A DNA stretch of 64,000 bases, from the NCBI RefSeq assembly GCF_002261355.1, contig NZ_NEVU01000001.1, forward strand, positions 806,001 to 870,000, given 5' to 3'. The position numbers and the translations under genes are program-made. This DNA is from Bordetella genomosp. 12. Its GTDB lineage: Bacteria > Pseudomonadota > Gammaproteobacteria > Burkholderiales > Burkholderiaceae_B. Position 1 is the first letter of the stretch. Every line of letters begins with the position of its first letter. Positions 7,341 through 15,900 of this stretch are shown here, one piece after another. The notes beneath the pieces are model-generated. The model was not told the origin of the DNA and ran no database searches. It was given only the letters and a program-made list of their open reading frames with translations.

Positions 7341-8630
7341 TCAGTAACCCATCGCTTGACGGTAATACTGGTAGAACGAGCGGATAAGAACTTCCGTAAC
7401 CATGTAATCTGCGGGCTCAGTATCACGCCCACCCATTTCGATGACGCCGCGCTCGTTGGGATAGCCCGTGACACCTATCTGGCACTGGGTCAGCATTTCG
7501 CTATCGTCCATTGAGACAAACCCAGCAGGTCCAAGAAGGTTTGCGTGTTTTAGGCGCAAACGCGTCATTTCCTCATCGTCGTCCTCGTAACCGTAGTAGG
7601 TAAAGACCAACTCATGTTCTGTGGGGCTGCGAGGAATAACATGGCGGGTTTTGAGGGAATTGGCTTGAATGCCGAACTGGGCTGCTGGGAAAACCCAGGC
7701 ACCACCTACCCGACCGCGGTTGAACTCTGCACGCGGCGTTACGGTTTCGAGGTCCAGCAGCTCCAAGTCATTGCGAAAGCGGCTCATCTCAGATGTCGCC
7801 TCGGTGACTTTCTTACCCTCGTTGTGCGAGACCATTACACTATGTGCCCCACCTCCAGTCGGGATGCACTCTGATTTTGAATCGGCGCGCCACAGACCGA
7901 AGGTGATGTAGAAAGTGTGCAGCAAGGTAGCGTGGTACGGGTCCTTGAGATTCTCAAGGTACATCTTCCAGTTGCTAGGAATTAGTTGGCGGCTGTAACC
8001 CAGCAGCTTGAGTTTTTTCCCGGGCAACATATGGTCGATCTCTGCCAGCACTTCGGCGCCGCAGTAGTCTTCGAAGCTCGGTGCTTCGTCTGAGAATGTC
8101 GCCCAGATTGATCCGCCTCGATTGACGCTGCGGAGTTTTCGAATCCCGTTCTTCTTGGGGTCGAAGTCACGTGGCATTCCCCCCTTGCCCATCGCTCCAC
8201 GGCGGAACGGGACGCCCTGCAGGTTGCCATTCAGATCGTAGTTCCACTGATGGTAGGGACAGGTGAAGTCTGCGACTTTGCCAGTGTTTTGCCAGCAGAT
8301 CTGGGCGCCGCGGTGCGCACAGCGATTTTCCAGAACAGCTATCTCGCCGCTTTCGGTGCGCACCATGATGACCGGGCTCGTTCCGATCCAGTTGCGCTTA
8401 TAGCAGCCGATGTCAGGGACTTCGCACTCCAGGCCGATGTAGTTCCAGGTATTGCCGTTGAAGAAGATATCCATCTCCTTCTGGAAAACAGCCGGATCGG
8501 TATATACCCAATTTGGAATCCGGGTATGCCCTCCGTCTGGCCACCGGCGTTCGATATGAATGGGTTGCTCGGCTGCGGCCGGCGCATGCGAGGCACAAGC
8601 CTCATGAGATTCGTTGTGAGTGCAGGACAT
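7341..8630 (-). CDS. Rieske oxygenase large subunit, salicylate 5-hydroxylase (NagG)-like
   Basis: A 429-residue ring-hydroxylating oxygenase alpha subunit. The Rieske cluster ligands are C104-x-H106 and C124-x2-H127 (RCAHRG, TCPYHQW). The mononuclear iron site is D230-PYH233-x4-H238 in LENLKDPYHATLLHTF, with a later acidic residue in VSMDDSEM. By recall the overall layout, including QGVPFRRG, FGLWRADSKSE, ANLLGPAGFVS and VIEMGG, follows NagG of salicylate 5-hydroxylase more closely than naphthalene or benzoate dioxygenases. An upstream ATG (8717) lies inside the beta gene; ATG 8630, 14 bases past the beta stop, is preferred although its ribosome-binding site is weak. The substrate is probably a 2-substituted benzoate. 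Confidence 0.88.
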   Translation of the reverse strand: MSCTHNESHEACASHAPAAAEQPIHIERRWPDGGHTRIPNWVYTDPAVFQKEMDIFFNGNTWNYIGLECEVPDIGCYKRNWIGTSPVIMVRTESGEIAVLENRCAHRGAQICWQNTGKVADFTCPYHQWNYDLNGNLQGVPFRRGAMGKGGMPRDFDPKKNGIRKLRSVNRGGSIWATFSDEAPSFEDYCGAEVLAEIDHMLPGKKLKLLGYSRQLIPSNWKMYLENLKDPYHATLLHTFYITFGLWRADSKSECIPTGGGAHSVMVSHNEGKKVTEATSEMSRFRNDLELLDLETVTPRAEFNRGRVGGAWVFPAAQFGIQANSLKTRHVIPRSPTEHELVFTYYGYEDDDEEMTRLRLKHANLLGPAGFVSMDDSEMLTQCQIGVTGYPNERGVIEMGGRDTEPADYMVTEVLIRSFYQYYRQAMGY

Positions 8631-8644
8631 GGTCGATTCCAGAA

Positions 8645-9136
8645 TCAAATGGGCACAATGAGCGAGGTGCGGACACGATAGTTGTCGTAGACACAGTCGC
8701 GGCGCGCCAAACGCCAACCGTCATTTGTTTGCCGCCAGATGTCGAGATAGCGCCCCACCATGTTCAGGCTGGGCTCCCGATCAGACAGCGACTCCATGAT
8801 GGCAAAGTTGGCCTGCGCTTCCACCTCTTCGCCACGCCGTTTACGCACCTGCACTCCGCTTATGAAGTGCCGCAGGGAACGCGGTTCGAACATCGTCGTC
8901 TCGCGCAATGCTGTGACTCGGTCTTTGAGCATGTTTTTGTTCATGCAGTAGATCAGGCCAAGCGGTAGACCAGCATCGTGGTTCTCGCGAGATAGGACTC
9001 GATAGTGGCTGTCTTCGGTAAAAAAATCGGGCCAAGATTCTAGGTCGCCTTCGTCCAAGCAGAAGGCATAGTCATCGTAGAGATCGCGAAGCGCAGCGCG
9101 CAGTTCACGAGTATCGAGCTCGTCATGTTTCGACAT
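8645..9136 (-). CDS. Rieske oxygenase small (beta) subunit
   Basis: A 163-residue NTF2-fold beta subunit of an aromatic-ring hydroxylase. Features: YDDYAFCLDEGDLESWPDFF, the HYRVLSREN strand, a helix with LKDRVTALR, and the C-terminal GWRLARRDCVYDN typical of these subunits. It packs with the alpha subunit encoded 14 bases downstream and has a structural role. An in-frame ATG at 9346 lies within the cupin gene; ATG 9136 gives the usual length of 160-170 residues and follows the cupin stop by 26 bases. Confidence 0.87.
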   Translation of the reverse strand: MSKHDELDTRELRAALRDLYDDYAFCLDEGDLESWPDFFTEDSHYRVLSRENHDAGLPLGLIYCMNKNMLKDRVTALRETTMFEPRSLRHFISGVQVRKRRGEEVEAQANFAIMESLSDREPSLNMVGRYLDIWRQTNDGWRLARRDCVYDNYRVRTSLIVPI

Positions 9137-9162
9137 AGCGTTAAGTATCCGTGCGTAGTGAG

Positions 9163-10263
9163 TCAGCGGGCCGCAGTAAGCTGCGCCCGATTGCTTTCGA
9201 ATCCACTCTGGCTGCCCAACGCGAGGATGGGTTCCTGCAAGCGTTCCTGCCAGATCAGTGATTCCATTGCGATCTGCAAGGGATGGTCCTGGACGGTCAA
9301 CGACGATGTCGTACTGTTTTTTGTGTGGTGCGAGTGCATTGCCCATCCCGGTGCCGACAAGATCAGATCGCCAGCCTTCCAGTCAAGACGCACGCCATTG
9401 ACCTTGCTATAGCCCTCTCCGCGGAGGTAATAGTTGATGGCCGATGAGCTGTGGCGGTGCGGGACATGATGGTTGTCGGGCGGCGAACTGGAAATTGTGG
9501 CGAAGAAGCTGTGCGTCGTGCCAATCCTGCGTTCCGTCGCCGGGTTATAGAGCACAAAAAGACGGCGGCCGTTATAGCCCTTTGCGATGTCCTCCACGGA
9601 GGGGAGGTGCTCTGCCACGCTTGCATATGGCCAGTGCAAAGCTTTGGACTCCAATACGTCGATGTCGATCAGCCATTCATAGCCGAGGAGACGAGCGCCT
9701 TCCGTGCCAACCGGCGCATTGAGCGCCAGGTCTCGCGCGCGCGCGGATCCGGCTTGCGGGCCTTCACGACGAGTGGTGTTGGCATCCGATGGTGGTACAT
9801 CGCCGTCGAACTCCTCCACGAAATGCACTTCCAACTTTTCCAGAAGTGGGGCATTGGAGTATGAGAGTCGAACCCAGGGTACTTGGCCCTCATTGCGGTA
9901 ACTGTGTACCTGCATGGACGGCGTGTTCCATACATCCCATTTCCCAATGGAGAAGGTGCGGCCCCCGACACTTGCTACGCCTTCTCCGCTGATACAGATC
10001 TCCAGCATGTTGGAGTTCTTACGCAGTTTTCTGGTGCTTTCTCCGGGATTGACGACGTTGATCGTGACATCGGTTCCGGGCGCAAGGCCCAGGCCGGGGG
10101 CTGTAGCCAGCGGATGAACGATGAGGCTTGCTCTGCGGCCATTATCAGGACGCGCGGCGTCGATAAGACGCTCGATCTCCAGATCGATATCCTCTTTGGC
10201 AATCACGATAGATGGCCACATAGTCTGTTGGCGGGGCGAGTTCCCGCTCACGTCCACGAACAT
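9163..10263 (-). CDS. Bicupin ring-cleavage dioxygenase-like protein (gentisate/salicylate type)
   Basis: A 366-residue double-cupin protein of the gentisate 1,2-dioxygenase superfamily. The N-terminal cupin (about 65-145) lacks the usual H-x-H: the expected position reads GESTRKLRKNS. The C-terminal cupin (about 240-325) has H269-R-H271, a following INYYLRGEG strand and H310 in APGWAMHSHH, so the likely iron site is in the second domain, unlike classical gentisate and salicylate dioxygenases where it is in the first. AAGGAGA precedes ATG 10263. Beside a salicylate 5-hydroxylase-type oxygenase it probably cleaves the hydroxylated aromatic acid between the carboxyl-bearing and neighbouring carbon. 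The substrate is inferred. Confidence 0.78.
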   Translation of the reverse strand: MFVDVSGNSPRQQTMWPSIVIAKEDIDLEIERLIDAARPDNGRRASLIVHPLATAPGLGLAPGTDVTINVVNPGESTRKLRKNSNMLEICISGEGVASVGGRTFSIGKWDVWNTPSMQVHSYRNEGQVPWVRLSYSNAPLLEKLEVHFVEEFDGDVPPSDANTTRREGPQAGSARARDLALNAPVGTEGARLLGYEWLIDIDVLESKALHWPYASVAEHLPSVEDIAKGYNGRRLFVLYNPATERRIGTTHSFFATISSSPPDNHHVPHRHSSSAINYYLRGEGYSKVNGVRLDWKAGDLILSAPGWAMHSHHTKNSTTSSLTVQDHPLQIAMESLIWQERLQEPILALGSQSGFESNRAQLTAAR

Positions 10264-10319
10264 GGTGTTCTCCTTGCTTGATGGCGAGTCGAACTCGCCA
10301 GTTTTTTTGAGGGGCGAAA

Positions 10320-11315
10320 TCAGCGCGATAACAGCAGGTTCTCGCGAGTCTGAGGCGTCAGACGTTGACCCAGGTTTCTTTCACAAGCCATTTGGTAAAC
10401 CACGCGTGCCAAGGCAAGATCGGACAGTCCCATGCCCATGGCCTTGAATACCGTCAGTTGCGCTTCGGGTGGACGTTGGTATTTTCTGGCGAGCAGATCT
10501 GACAGCACCTCGACCCCCTCCCAGGGGGCGGCGCCAGAACCGTAACGTTCACGCAGCTCACGCGATCCGCGGCGTGCATTCTCGATGTCGTCGACGACGA
10601 CCAGATCTGCGCTGTCGAAGACGTCTTGTGCAAACTCGGCTCGGGCCGGCAGGATGGCGCCTATGGCATTCAGGTGTTGGCAGTCGCGCAGGGAAACTGC
10701 ATCGACAAACGGTTCTTCAGCGCGGGTGATCAACGTCACAATCTGTGCGCCATCGAGAGCCTGCTCCAGGCTCCCGACGGCTTCTATCGCAAAGTCGTAG
10801 CGCTCTCGTGCTTGCCGAACGAAGGTTTCTCGCTTCTCCGCAGTTGGGCTATAGACACGTAGAGACTGCGGCGTGCGGACGGCGGCCAACGCCGCTAACT
10901 GTGTGACGGCCTGTGGGCCCGTTCCGATCAACGCGGCGCACTGTGGAGCTTCAGGTGCCAACGTGCGGGTGGCCAACCCAGTGATGGCTGCCGTGCGCAA
11001 CATTCCGAGCGCCCGAGCTTCGATCACTGCCAACAGTGTCCCGCGGGCCGCATCGAACAAAGTGAAGATGGACCCTCCCCCCTGTCGCGTATGCACCCAG
11101 GTTTTGAAACCACAGACGCCGTCTTCTCCGGTGATCACCGATCCCAGGGCGTGCATTGAACTGCCTTCTCCCCACGTCGCAAGCGCCTTTGGGACATTGC
11201 GGGCTTGCCCCTGTCCCTGCAAGGACAGCGTAGCGGCTAGCGCTTCGATTGCTGCCGGCATGTCCAGTGCACCCACTACGTCGGCTTCTGATAGATACCG
11301 CATGGTTTGGCTCAT
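10320..11315 (-). CDS. Ornithine cyclodeaminase / mu-crystallin family protein
   Basis: A 331-residue NAD(P)-binding protein of the ornithine cyclodeaminase/mu-crystallin family: an N-terminal YLSEADVVGALDM, the substrate-side FKTWVHTR, a Rossmann motif ALIGTGPQAVTQLAAL (about 115-130) and a C-terminal VFKAMGMGLSDLALA. Members act as cyclodeaminases, ketimine reductases or imine-forming dehydrogenases. The start at 11315 overlaps the hydrolase stop as ATGA, which favours it over the longer ATG at 11333. Its place inside an aromatic operon suggests a nitrogen-bearing substrate or an imine intermediate, but nothing in the sequence fixes the reaction. Confidence 0.85.
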   Translation of the reverse strand: MSQTMRYLSEADVVGALDMPAAIEALAATLSLQGQGQARNVPKALATWGEGSSMHALGSVITGEDGVCGFKTWVHTRQGGGSIFTLFDAARGTLLAVIEARALGMLRTAAITGLATRTLAPEAPQCAALIGTGPQAVTQLAALAAVRTPQSLRVYSPTAEKRETFVRQARERYDFAIEAVGSLEQALDGAQIVTLITRAEEPFVDAVSLRDCQHLNAIGAILPARAEFAQDVFDSADLVVVDDIENARRGSRELRERYGSGAAPWEGVEVLSDLLARKYQRPPEAQLTVFKAMGMGLSDLALARVVYQMACERNLGQRLTPQTRENLLLSR

Positions 11316-12169
11316 TCCACGTCCTGCCCGCATTGAGGTTCATCTATCACTGGGTTGACCAACCGACCGACGCCGGGAATGTCGATTTCGAATACGTCGC
11401 CCGGTTTCAGGAAACGTGGCGGCTTACGCGTGGCGCCGATACCCTCCGGTGTGCCGGTGGCAATTACGTCACCCGGGGCCAGAGTCGTAAAGCTGCTGAT
11501 GTAGGAGATCAGGGCAGGGATGGAGAAAATCAGGTCGGCAACACTGCCGTCCTGCATCAAGTCGCCATTGAGGAAGGAGCGCACTCGTAGCGAGGCTGGA
11601 TCAGGTACTTCGTCCGCAGTGACAATCCACGGGCCGAGTGCTCCGGAACGGTCAAAGTTCTTGCCTGGCGTGACCTGCGCGTTGTGTTTTTGATAGTCAC
11701 GAACCGAGTTTTCGGCCATACAGGTGTAACCGGCGATGTGGGCCTTTGCTTGCTCCATTGGAATATGGCGGCCACCACGACCGATTACGACAGCCAACTC
11801 GGCTTCGAAATCCAGCATCTCCGAAGCGCGAGGGCGCCAAACGGGCTGCTCCGATCCCACCAACGAGTCTGCGTATCGGATGAACACGGAAGGATGCCGG
11901 GGGAGTTCTCGGCCGGCCTCCAGGACATGACGGCCATAGTTGAGCCCTACACAGATGATCTTTCGCGGTGCCACTACCGGAGTCAGCCACTGCAACCCGG
12001 CAACGTCGAGCAAGGGGGCTGCCTCTTGGGTGGCTCGGGCGATTTGATCCAACCCCGCATCCAAGGCACTGACCACATCGGGCCAATGGGACGTCATGAG
12101 GCGGATGTGCTGGCCCTCCCTGACGCCCCAGGCGTGGGCACCAGCGTGTACGAAGCTTTGAAGCTTCAT
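11312..12169 (-). CDS. Fumarylacetoacetate hydrolase family protein
   Basis: A 285-residue FAH-fold hydrolase or isomerase. Motifs: KIICVGLNYGRHVLE, the metal-binding LDFEAELAVVIGR, GYTCMAENSVRDYQ, and the C-terminal IATGTPEGIGATRKP and LKPGDVFEIDIPGVG. Relatives hydrolyse fumarylpyruvate or fumarylacetoacetate, or act as oxaloacetate decarboxylases or HpaG-like isomerases. It is the first gene of the operon, with GAGGAGA before ATG 12169. In the gentisate pathway a fumarylpyruvate hydrolase would finish the route after ring cleavage, which fits the NagG-like oxygenase, but then HpaH and HpaI would be superfluous. The exact reaction is open. Confidence 0.86.
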   Translation of the reverse strand: MKLQSFVHAGAHAWGVREGQHIRLMTSHWPDVVSALDAGLDQIARATQEAAPLLDVAGLQWLTPVVAPRKIICVGLNYGRHVLEAGRELPRHPSVFIRYADSLVGSEQPVWRPRASEMLDFEAELAVVIGRGGRHIPMEQAKAHIAGYTCMAENSVRDYQKHNAQVTPGKNFDRSGALGPWIVTADEVPDPASLRVRSFLNGDLMQDGSVADLIFSIPALISYISSFTTLAPGDVIATGTPEGIGATRKPPRFLKPGDVFEIDIPGVGRLVNPVIDEPQCGQDVE

Positions 12170-12213
12170 TTTGTCTCCTCGAGTTCACGCCCTGAAAAAC
12201 ATTCCAGCGACGC

Positions 12214-12328
12214 TTTGCATGCAATGGCGGCGAAATAGCCCGTCCACTGCTCCTTTTTTTCTATATTGCATGCAATTATGTGTTTTAACAAGCCTGGTGA
12301 CCTAGAAAAAACCCTCATTGCATGCAAT
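12214..12328. promoter_or_regulatory. Three TTGCATGCAA palindromic operators at helical spacing
   Basis: The divergent control region between the hydrolase gene (ATG 12169, minus strand) and the GntR gene holds three copies of the perfect palindrome TTGCATGCAA at 12215-12224, 12266-12275 and 12318-12327. The second and third extend to the 12-base ATTGCATGCAAT. Spacing is 51 and 52 bases, close to five helical turns, so all three face the same side of the helix. Palindromes of this size are typical operators for FCD-type GntR regulators. The third overlaps an alternative ATG at 12322, and the region is conspicuously AT-rich. I infer autoregulation plus control of the aromatic operon, with looping possible. 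Confidence 0.8.
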
Positions 12329-12366
12329 CCGCCGATACACTGTCCCTAGTTAGAGGAGAAGACTGC

Positions 12367-13101
12367 ATGGCCGCTCAAATCGATAAGGTCATTTCAGAAT
12401 TGCGCGACATGATTCTTTCGGGAGAAATCGCTCCCGGGGAACGCATCGTCGAACTGCAGTTCGCCGCAAGATTGGGGGTGTCCCGTACACCATTGCGCAT
12501 CGCCATGACCGAGCTGGAAACAGAGGGTTTGCTCGAGCGGCTGCCGTCACGCGGCTTTCGCGTGCGAGCGTTTACGGTCGATGAAATTGGTGATGCGGTG
12601 GAGGTTCGTGGTGTCTTGGAGGGCATGGCTGTTCGCCTGCTGGCCGAACGTGGCGTGCCCGAGGATGTGTTGGCCAACTTGACTGAAACTGTCGAGGCCG
12701 GACGGCAATTGCTTGCTCCTGCTGCCCGCGATCCCAAGGCGCTCGTAGATGCCCGAGCTTGGGGGCGCATCAATCAGCGTTTTCACGACATTATTTGTCA
12801 GGCCGCAGGCAATCGTGCGCTATTGTCAGCGCTAGAGCACAACAACAAGACGCCGCTCGCCGGACCGGCAGCGTTGACCCTGCCCTCCACGCCGTCCATG
12901 CTCGAGACTCCCTATGTACTGCGCGCTCAGGCTGATCACGAAGACCTCTTGCGTGCGATCACGCGGCGGGAGTCCTCTCGAGCCGAAAACATCATGCGTG
13001 AGCACGCGCACCGCAGCCGCGAGAACAAACGCGTCATGCTCGAATCCATCAAGACGGAGCGTCATAGCATGGCTTTGAGCGCCGAGTCCGTGACGCGCTG
13101 A
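12367..13101 (+). CDS. GntR-family (FCD-type) regulator of the aromatic operon
   Basis: A 244-residue regulator. The N-terminal winged helix (about 3-70) has the GntR hallmarks LRDMILSGEIAPGERI, LAARLGVSRTPLR-like FAARLGVSRTPLR and LLERLPSRGFRV. The C-terminal all-helical FCD domain (about 80-215) carries the metal/ligand residues in VRGVLEGMAVRL, NQRFHDIICQAAGN and a later DHEDLLRAI with AENIMREH. ATG 12367 is chosen because AGGAG lies at 12353-12357; the longer start at 12322 falls inside an operator. It is transcribed divergently from the aromatic operon and probably represses it until a pathway acid binds. Confidence 0.88.
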   Translation: MAAQIDKVISELRDMILSGEIAPGERIVELQFAARLGVSRTPLRIAMTELETEGLLERLPSRGFRVRAFTVDEIGDAVEVRGVLEGMAVRLLAERGVPEDVLANLTETVEAGRQLLAPAARDPKALVDARAWGRINQRFHDIICQAAGNRALLSALEHNNKTPLAGPAALTLPSTPSMLETPYVLRAQADHEDLLRAITRRESSRAENIMREHAHRSRENKRVMLESIKTERHSMALSAESVTR

Positions 13102-13319
13102 TTGCTTCGGAGTGGAAGCGGCGAAGGACCTTTCTTACTGGGACTTCATGGGATGAGTGGCGGGGGAGTGGGAGCGCTATCCGCGCGTGGTGTGCGCAAG
13201 GGCGGTGGGTCGATGTGGTGCATGCCGTCGGCGCGGCCGGAACGATGGGCATTCTGCGCGCGACAGCGTCGCGCCCCGAGCGGTGTCGCGCATGCTCAGG
13301 CCCCGCCGCGCGGGCGGCG

Positions 13320-15734
13320 TTACCAGCGATAGGCCGCGGTCATGATGACGGTTCGGCGTTCGCCATATCCGCAGCTGTAGGCGTCGCAGTTGCGGCCGAT
13401 GTAGGTGCGGTCGGTGAGGTTGCGCACGTTCAGTGCGAGCGTCCAGTGTTGGTAGCCGTAGCTCAGCATGGCGTCGAACAGGGTATAGGAGGGGATCTTG
13501 GCGGGCGCGGTTTCGTTGGCGCCGTGCGTGGATCCCACGAAGCGCACGCCCGCGCCGGCTTTCAGGCCGTTGCTGAAGCGGTAGTCGGTCCAGAAGGAGA
13601 TCTGGTTGCGCGGGGTGGCGACCAGTTGTTTGCCGATCTGGTCGGGGTCGCTGCTGGCGGTGACTTTGGCTTCCGGGGTCCAGGTGTAGGCGAGGATGGT
13701 GTTGATGTTGGGGAGCGGGCGGAAGTTTGCCTCGAGTTCCACACCGCGCACGCGGACTTCGCCTGTTTGCATGGGGACGAAGCCCTGGCCGAAGGTGATG
13801 ACGTTTTTGCGGCGCAGGTCGAAGATCGCGGCGCTGTACATGTCGCGCGTGCCGGGCGGCTGGTAGCGCAGGCCGATTTCATACTGCGCGCCGGTTTCGG
13901 GTTTGAAGGGGCGGCTGGTGGAGGGGTCGATGGTCGTGGTGGGCGAGAAGGAGTCGGCGTAGCTGACGTAGGGCGCCAGTCCGTTGGGCGCGAGGTAGAC
14001 CAGGCCGGCCCGGCCGCTGAATTTGTTGTCCGTCTGGTTGACGTTGCTGCCGTCGAGGTAGCTGTGCGATTTGACTTTGGCGGTGTCGTAGCGCCCGCCC
14101 AGTGTGGCGACCCAGTTTTCGCGCCATTTGATCTGGTCTTGCAGGTAGAAGCCGGTCTGCGCCAGCCGGGTATGTGCGTCGATGTAGGCATCCGGGATGG
14201 TGATGGCCTGGCCATAGACCGGCGCGTAGATGTCCAGCGACGGCGCGGCCCCAAAGTAGCTGCGTTGTTTGTAGTCGCCGTGCTGGTAGTCCAGGCCCAG
14301 GAGCAGGGTGTGCTGCCAGTCGGCCGAGCCCAGTTTGGCCTGCACTTGGTTGTCGATCGTGAAGACGCGGCCGTTTTCCGGGCTGCCGAATACGTAGCGT
14401 TCGACTTCGCGGTAGTTGGCCGGATCCTTGGGGTTGTTGGGGTTGGTGGTGATGAAGCCGCCTTGATAAACCTGGCGGTAGTCGGTCTCGATCTTGCTGA
14501 AGCGGGCGTTCTGGCGGACGGTGAGGGCGTCGTTGAGGCGGTGCTCGAAGAGGTAGCCCACTGACCATTGGGTTTGATTGAAGCGGTCGAAGTCCGGTTC
14601 GCCCACGAAGGTCGAAGTGGGGATGCGGCCGTTGGGGTTGGACAGAAGCGTGGCGTCGGGCGGCAGGAAGCCGTAAGAGTTGCCGGCGTCGATGCGGAAG
14701 TAGTGGCTGAGCAGCGTCAGGGTGGTGTCGCTGGAGGGTTTCAGCGTGATGGCCGGCGCGATGTAGTAGCGATCGTCTTTGACGTGGTCGACCTGGGTGT
14801 TGCTGTCCAGCCCCAGCGCCGTCAGGCGGTAGAGCACTTTGCCGTCTTCGTCCACGGGGCCGGAGAAGTCGCCCGCGATCTGGCGGCGCGAGTGGTTGCC
14901 GATCTGGGCCTGCAGTTCGTGCAGCGGTTCTTCGGTCGGCCGTTTGCTCACGATGTTGACCATGCCGCCCGGCGAGTTCTGGCCGTAGAGCACGGAGGCC
15001 GGGCCGCGCAGGACTTCGATGCGTTCGGCGCCGTAGGTTTCGGTGCGCCAGACCGAGTAGCCGGCGTTGTTGCGCAATTGCATGCCATCCAGGTAGAAGC
15101 CTGGCGAGTAGGCGTCAAAGCCCCGGATGGAGAGCCAGTCGTAGCGGGTGTCGAAGCTGTCGAAGGCTTTGACGCCCGGGGTGTAGGTCAGGGCGTCGGT
15201 GACGCGCGTGGCGCCCAGGGCCTCCATGCGATCGGCCGTGATCACCGAGATGGATTGGGGCGTTTCGACGATGGGGGTGTCGGTTTTGGTGCCGGTGGCG
15301 CTGAGGCGGGCCACGTAGCCCTCCACATGGCCGGATGCGGTCTCCTGAAAGTCTCCCGTGACCGCCACCGCTGGCAGGGTGGTGGCGCCCGCGCCCGAGG
15401 GCGCGGCTTTGATGATGGCGATGTTGCCGTCGAGGTGCGCTTCCAGTCCGCTGCCGGCGAGCAATTGGGTCAGCGCCTGGCGGGCGGTGAATTTGCCCGA
15501 CAGCGCCGGGGCCGTCTTGGCCGCCACCAGGTCGGGATGCACCAGCAATTGCAGATGGGCTTGGCGGGCCAGTTCGTTCAGCGCGCTGCCCAGCGCTTGG
15601 GCGGGCAGGGAGATCTCGACCGGGGTTTCGGCCGGCGCGGTCTGGGCGGCGGCCGGCTCCGTGGCGGCGAGGGCGGTCGTGCCCAGTGCGAGGGCAATGA
15701 CCAGGGAAAGAGGGGGCAGGCTCGGGGGCAACAT
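13320..15734 (-). CDS. TonB-dependent siderophore receptor with signalling (STN) domain
   Basis: An 804-residue outer-membrane receptor. After a signal peptide (ending near AAAQTAP) comes an STN domain (about 35-105: ISLPAQALGSALNELARQA), which contacts the anti-sigma factor in the periplasm. Then comes the plug (TPQSISVITADRME, YGQNSPGGMVNIVSKRP) and a 22-strand barrel ending in the aromatic AYRW. The layout is that of FecA/FpvA-type siderophore transducers. An alternative ATG at 15773 would add 13 residues before the signal peptide. The anti-sigma and sigma genes lie just upstream on the same strand, forming a surface-signalling cassette. The siderophore is unknown. Confidence 0.93.
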   Translation of the reverse strand: MLPPSLPPLSLVIALALGTTALAATEPAAAQTAPAETPVEISLPAQALGSALNELARQAHLQLLVHPDLVAAKTAPALSGKFTARQALTQLLAGSGLEAHLDGNIAIIKAAPSGAGATTLPAVAVTGDFQETASGHVEGYVARLSATGTKTDTPIVETPQSISVITADRMEALGATRVTDALTYTPGVKAFDSFDTRYDWLSIRGFDAYSPGFYLDGMQLRNNAGYSVWRTETYGAERIEVLRGPASVLYGQNSPGGMVNIVSKRPTEEPLHELQAQIGNHSRRQIAGDFSGPVDEDGKVLYRLTALGLDSNTQVDHVKDDRYYIAPAITLKPSSDTTLTLLSHYFRIDAGNSYGFLPPDATLLSNPNGRIPTSTFVGEPDFDRFNQTQWSVGYLFEHRLNDALTVRQNARFSKIETDYRQVYQGGFITTNPNNPKDPANYREVERYVFGSPENGRVFTIDNQVQAKLGSADWQHTLLLGLDYQHGDYKQRSYFGAAPSLDIYAPVYGQAITIPDAYIDAHTRLAQTGFYLQDQIKWRENWVATLGGRYDTAKVKSHSYLDGSNVNQTDNKFSGRAGLVYLAPNGLAPYVSYADSFSPTTTIDPSTSRPFKPETGAQYEIGLRYQPPGTRDMYSAAIFDLRRKNVITFGQGFVPMQTGEVRVRGVELEANFRPLPNINTILAYTWTPEAKVTASSDPDQIGKQLVATPRNQISFWTDYRFSNGLKAGAGVRFVGSTHGANETAPAKIPSYTLFDAMLSYGYQHWTLALNVRNLTDRTYIGRNCDAYSCGYGERRTVIMTAAYRW

Positions 15735-15753
15735 CAACGCAATCTCCGCAACG

Positions 15754-15776
15754 GTAGTCACAATAAGAATCACTAC
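15754..15776 (-). promoter_or_regulatory. AT-rich inverted repeat before the first TonB receptor
   Basis: Read on the minus strand, GTAGTGATTCTTATTGTGAC followed by TAC has matching GTAGT/ACTAC arms and an AT-rich core resembling a degenerate Fur box. It lies 20-40 bases upstream of the receptor start, between the anti-sigma gene and the receptor, where either a Fur operator or the ECF-sigma-dependent promoter of the receptor is expected. Confidence 0.35.
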
Positions 15777-15900
15777 CCATGAAGACGCACCAGCGTCGAA
15801 ACAGTTGAGGTCGATTTACAAATTTCTTGAATGCTTTTTGGGGAGCCGGGGATTGCGGGTCAGTGTGAGGCGGGGCCGCCCCGCAGCGGCCCGCTGCCCG

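Noticed and set aside
13215-15782. Two long plus-strand open frames (449 and 404 codons).
   Set aside because: They are antisense to the first TonB receptor, which has complete plug, barrel and STN signatures; their Val/Gly/Ala/Asp-rich translations are codon shadows.
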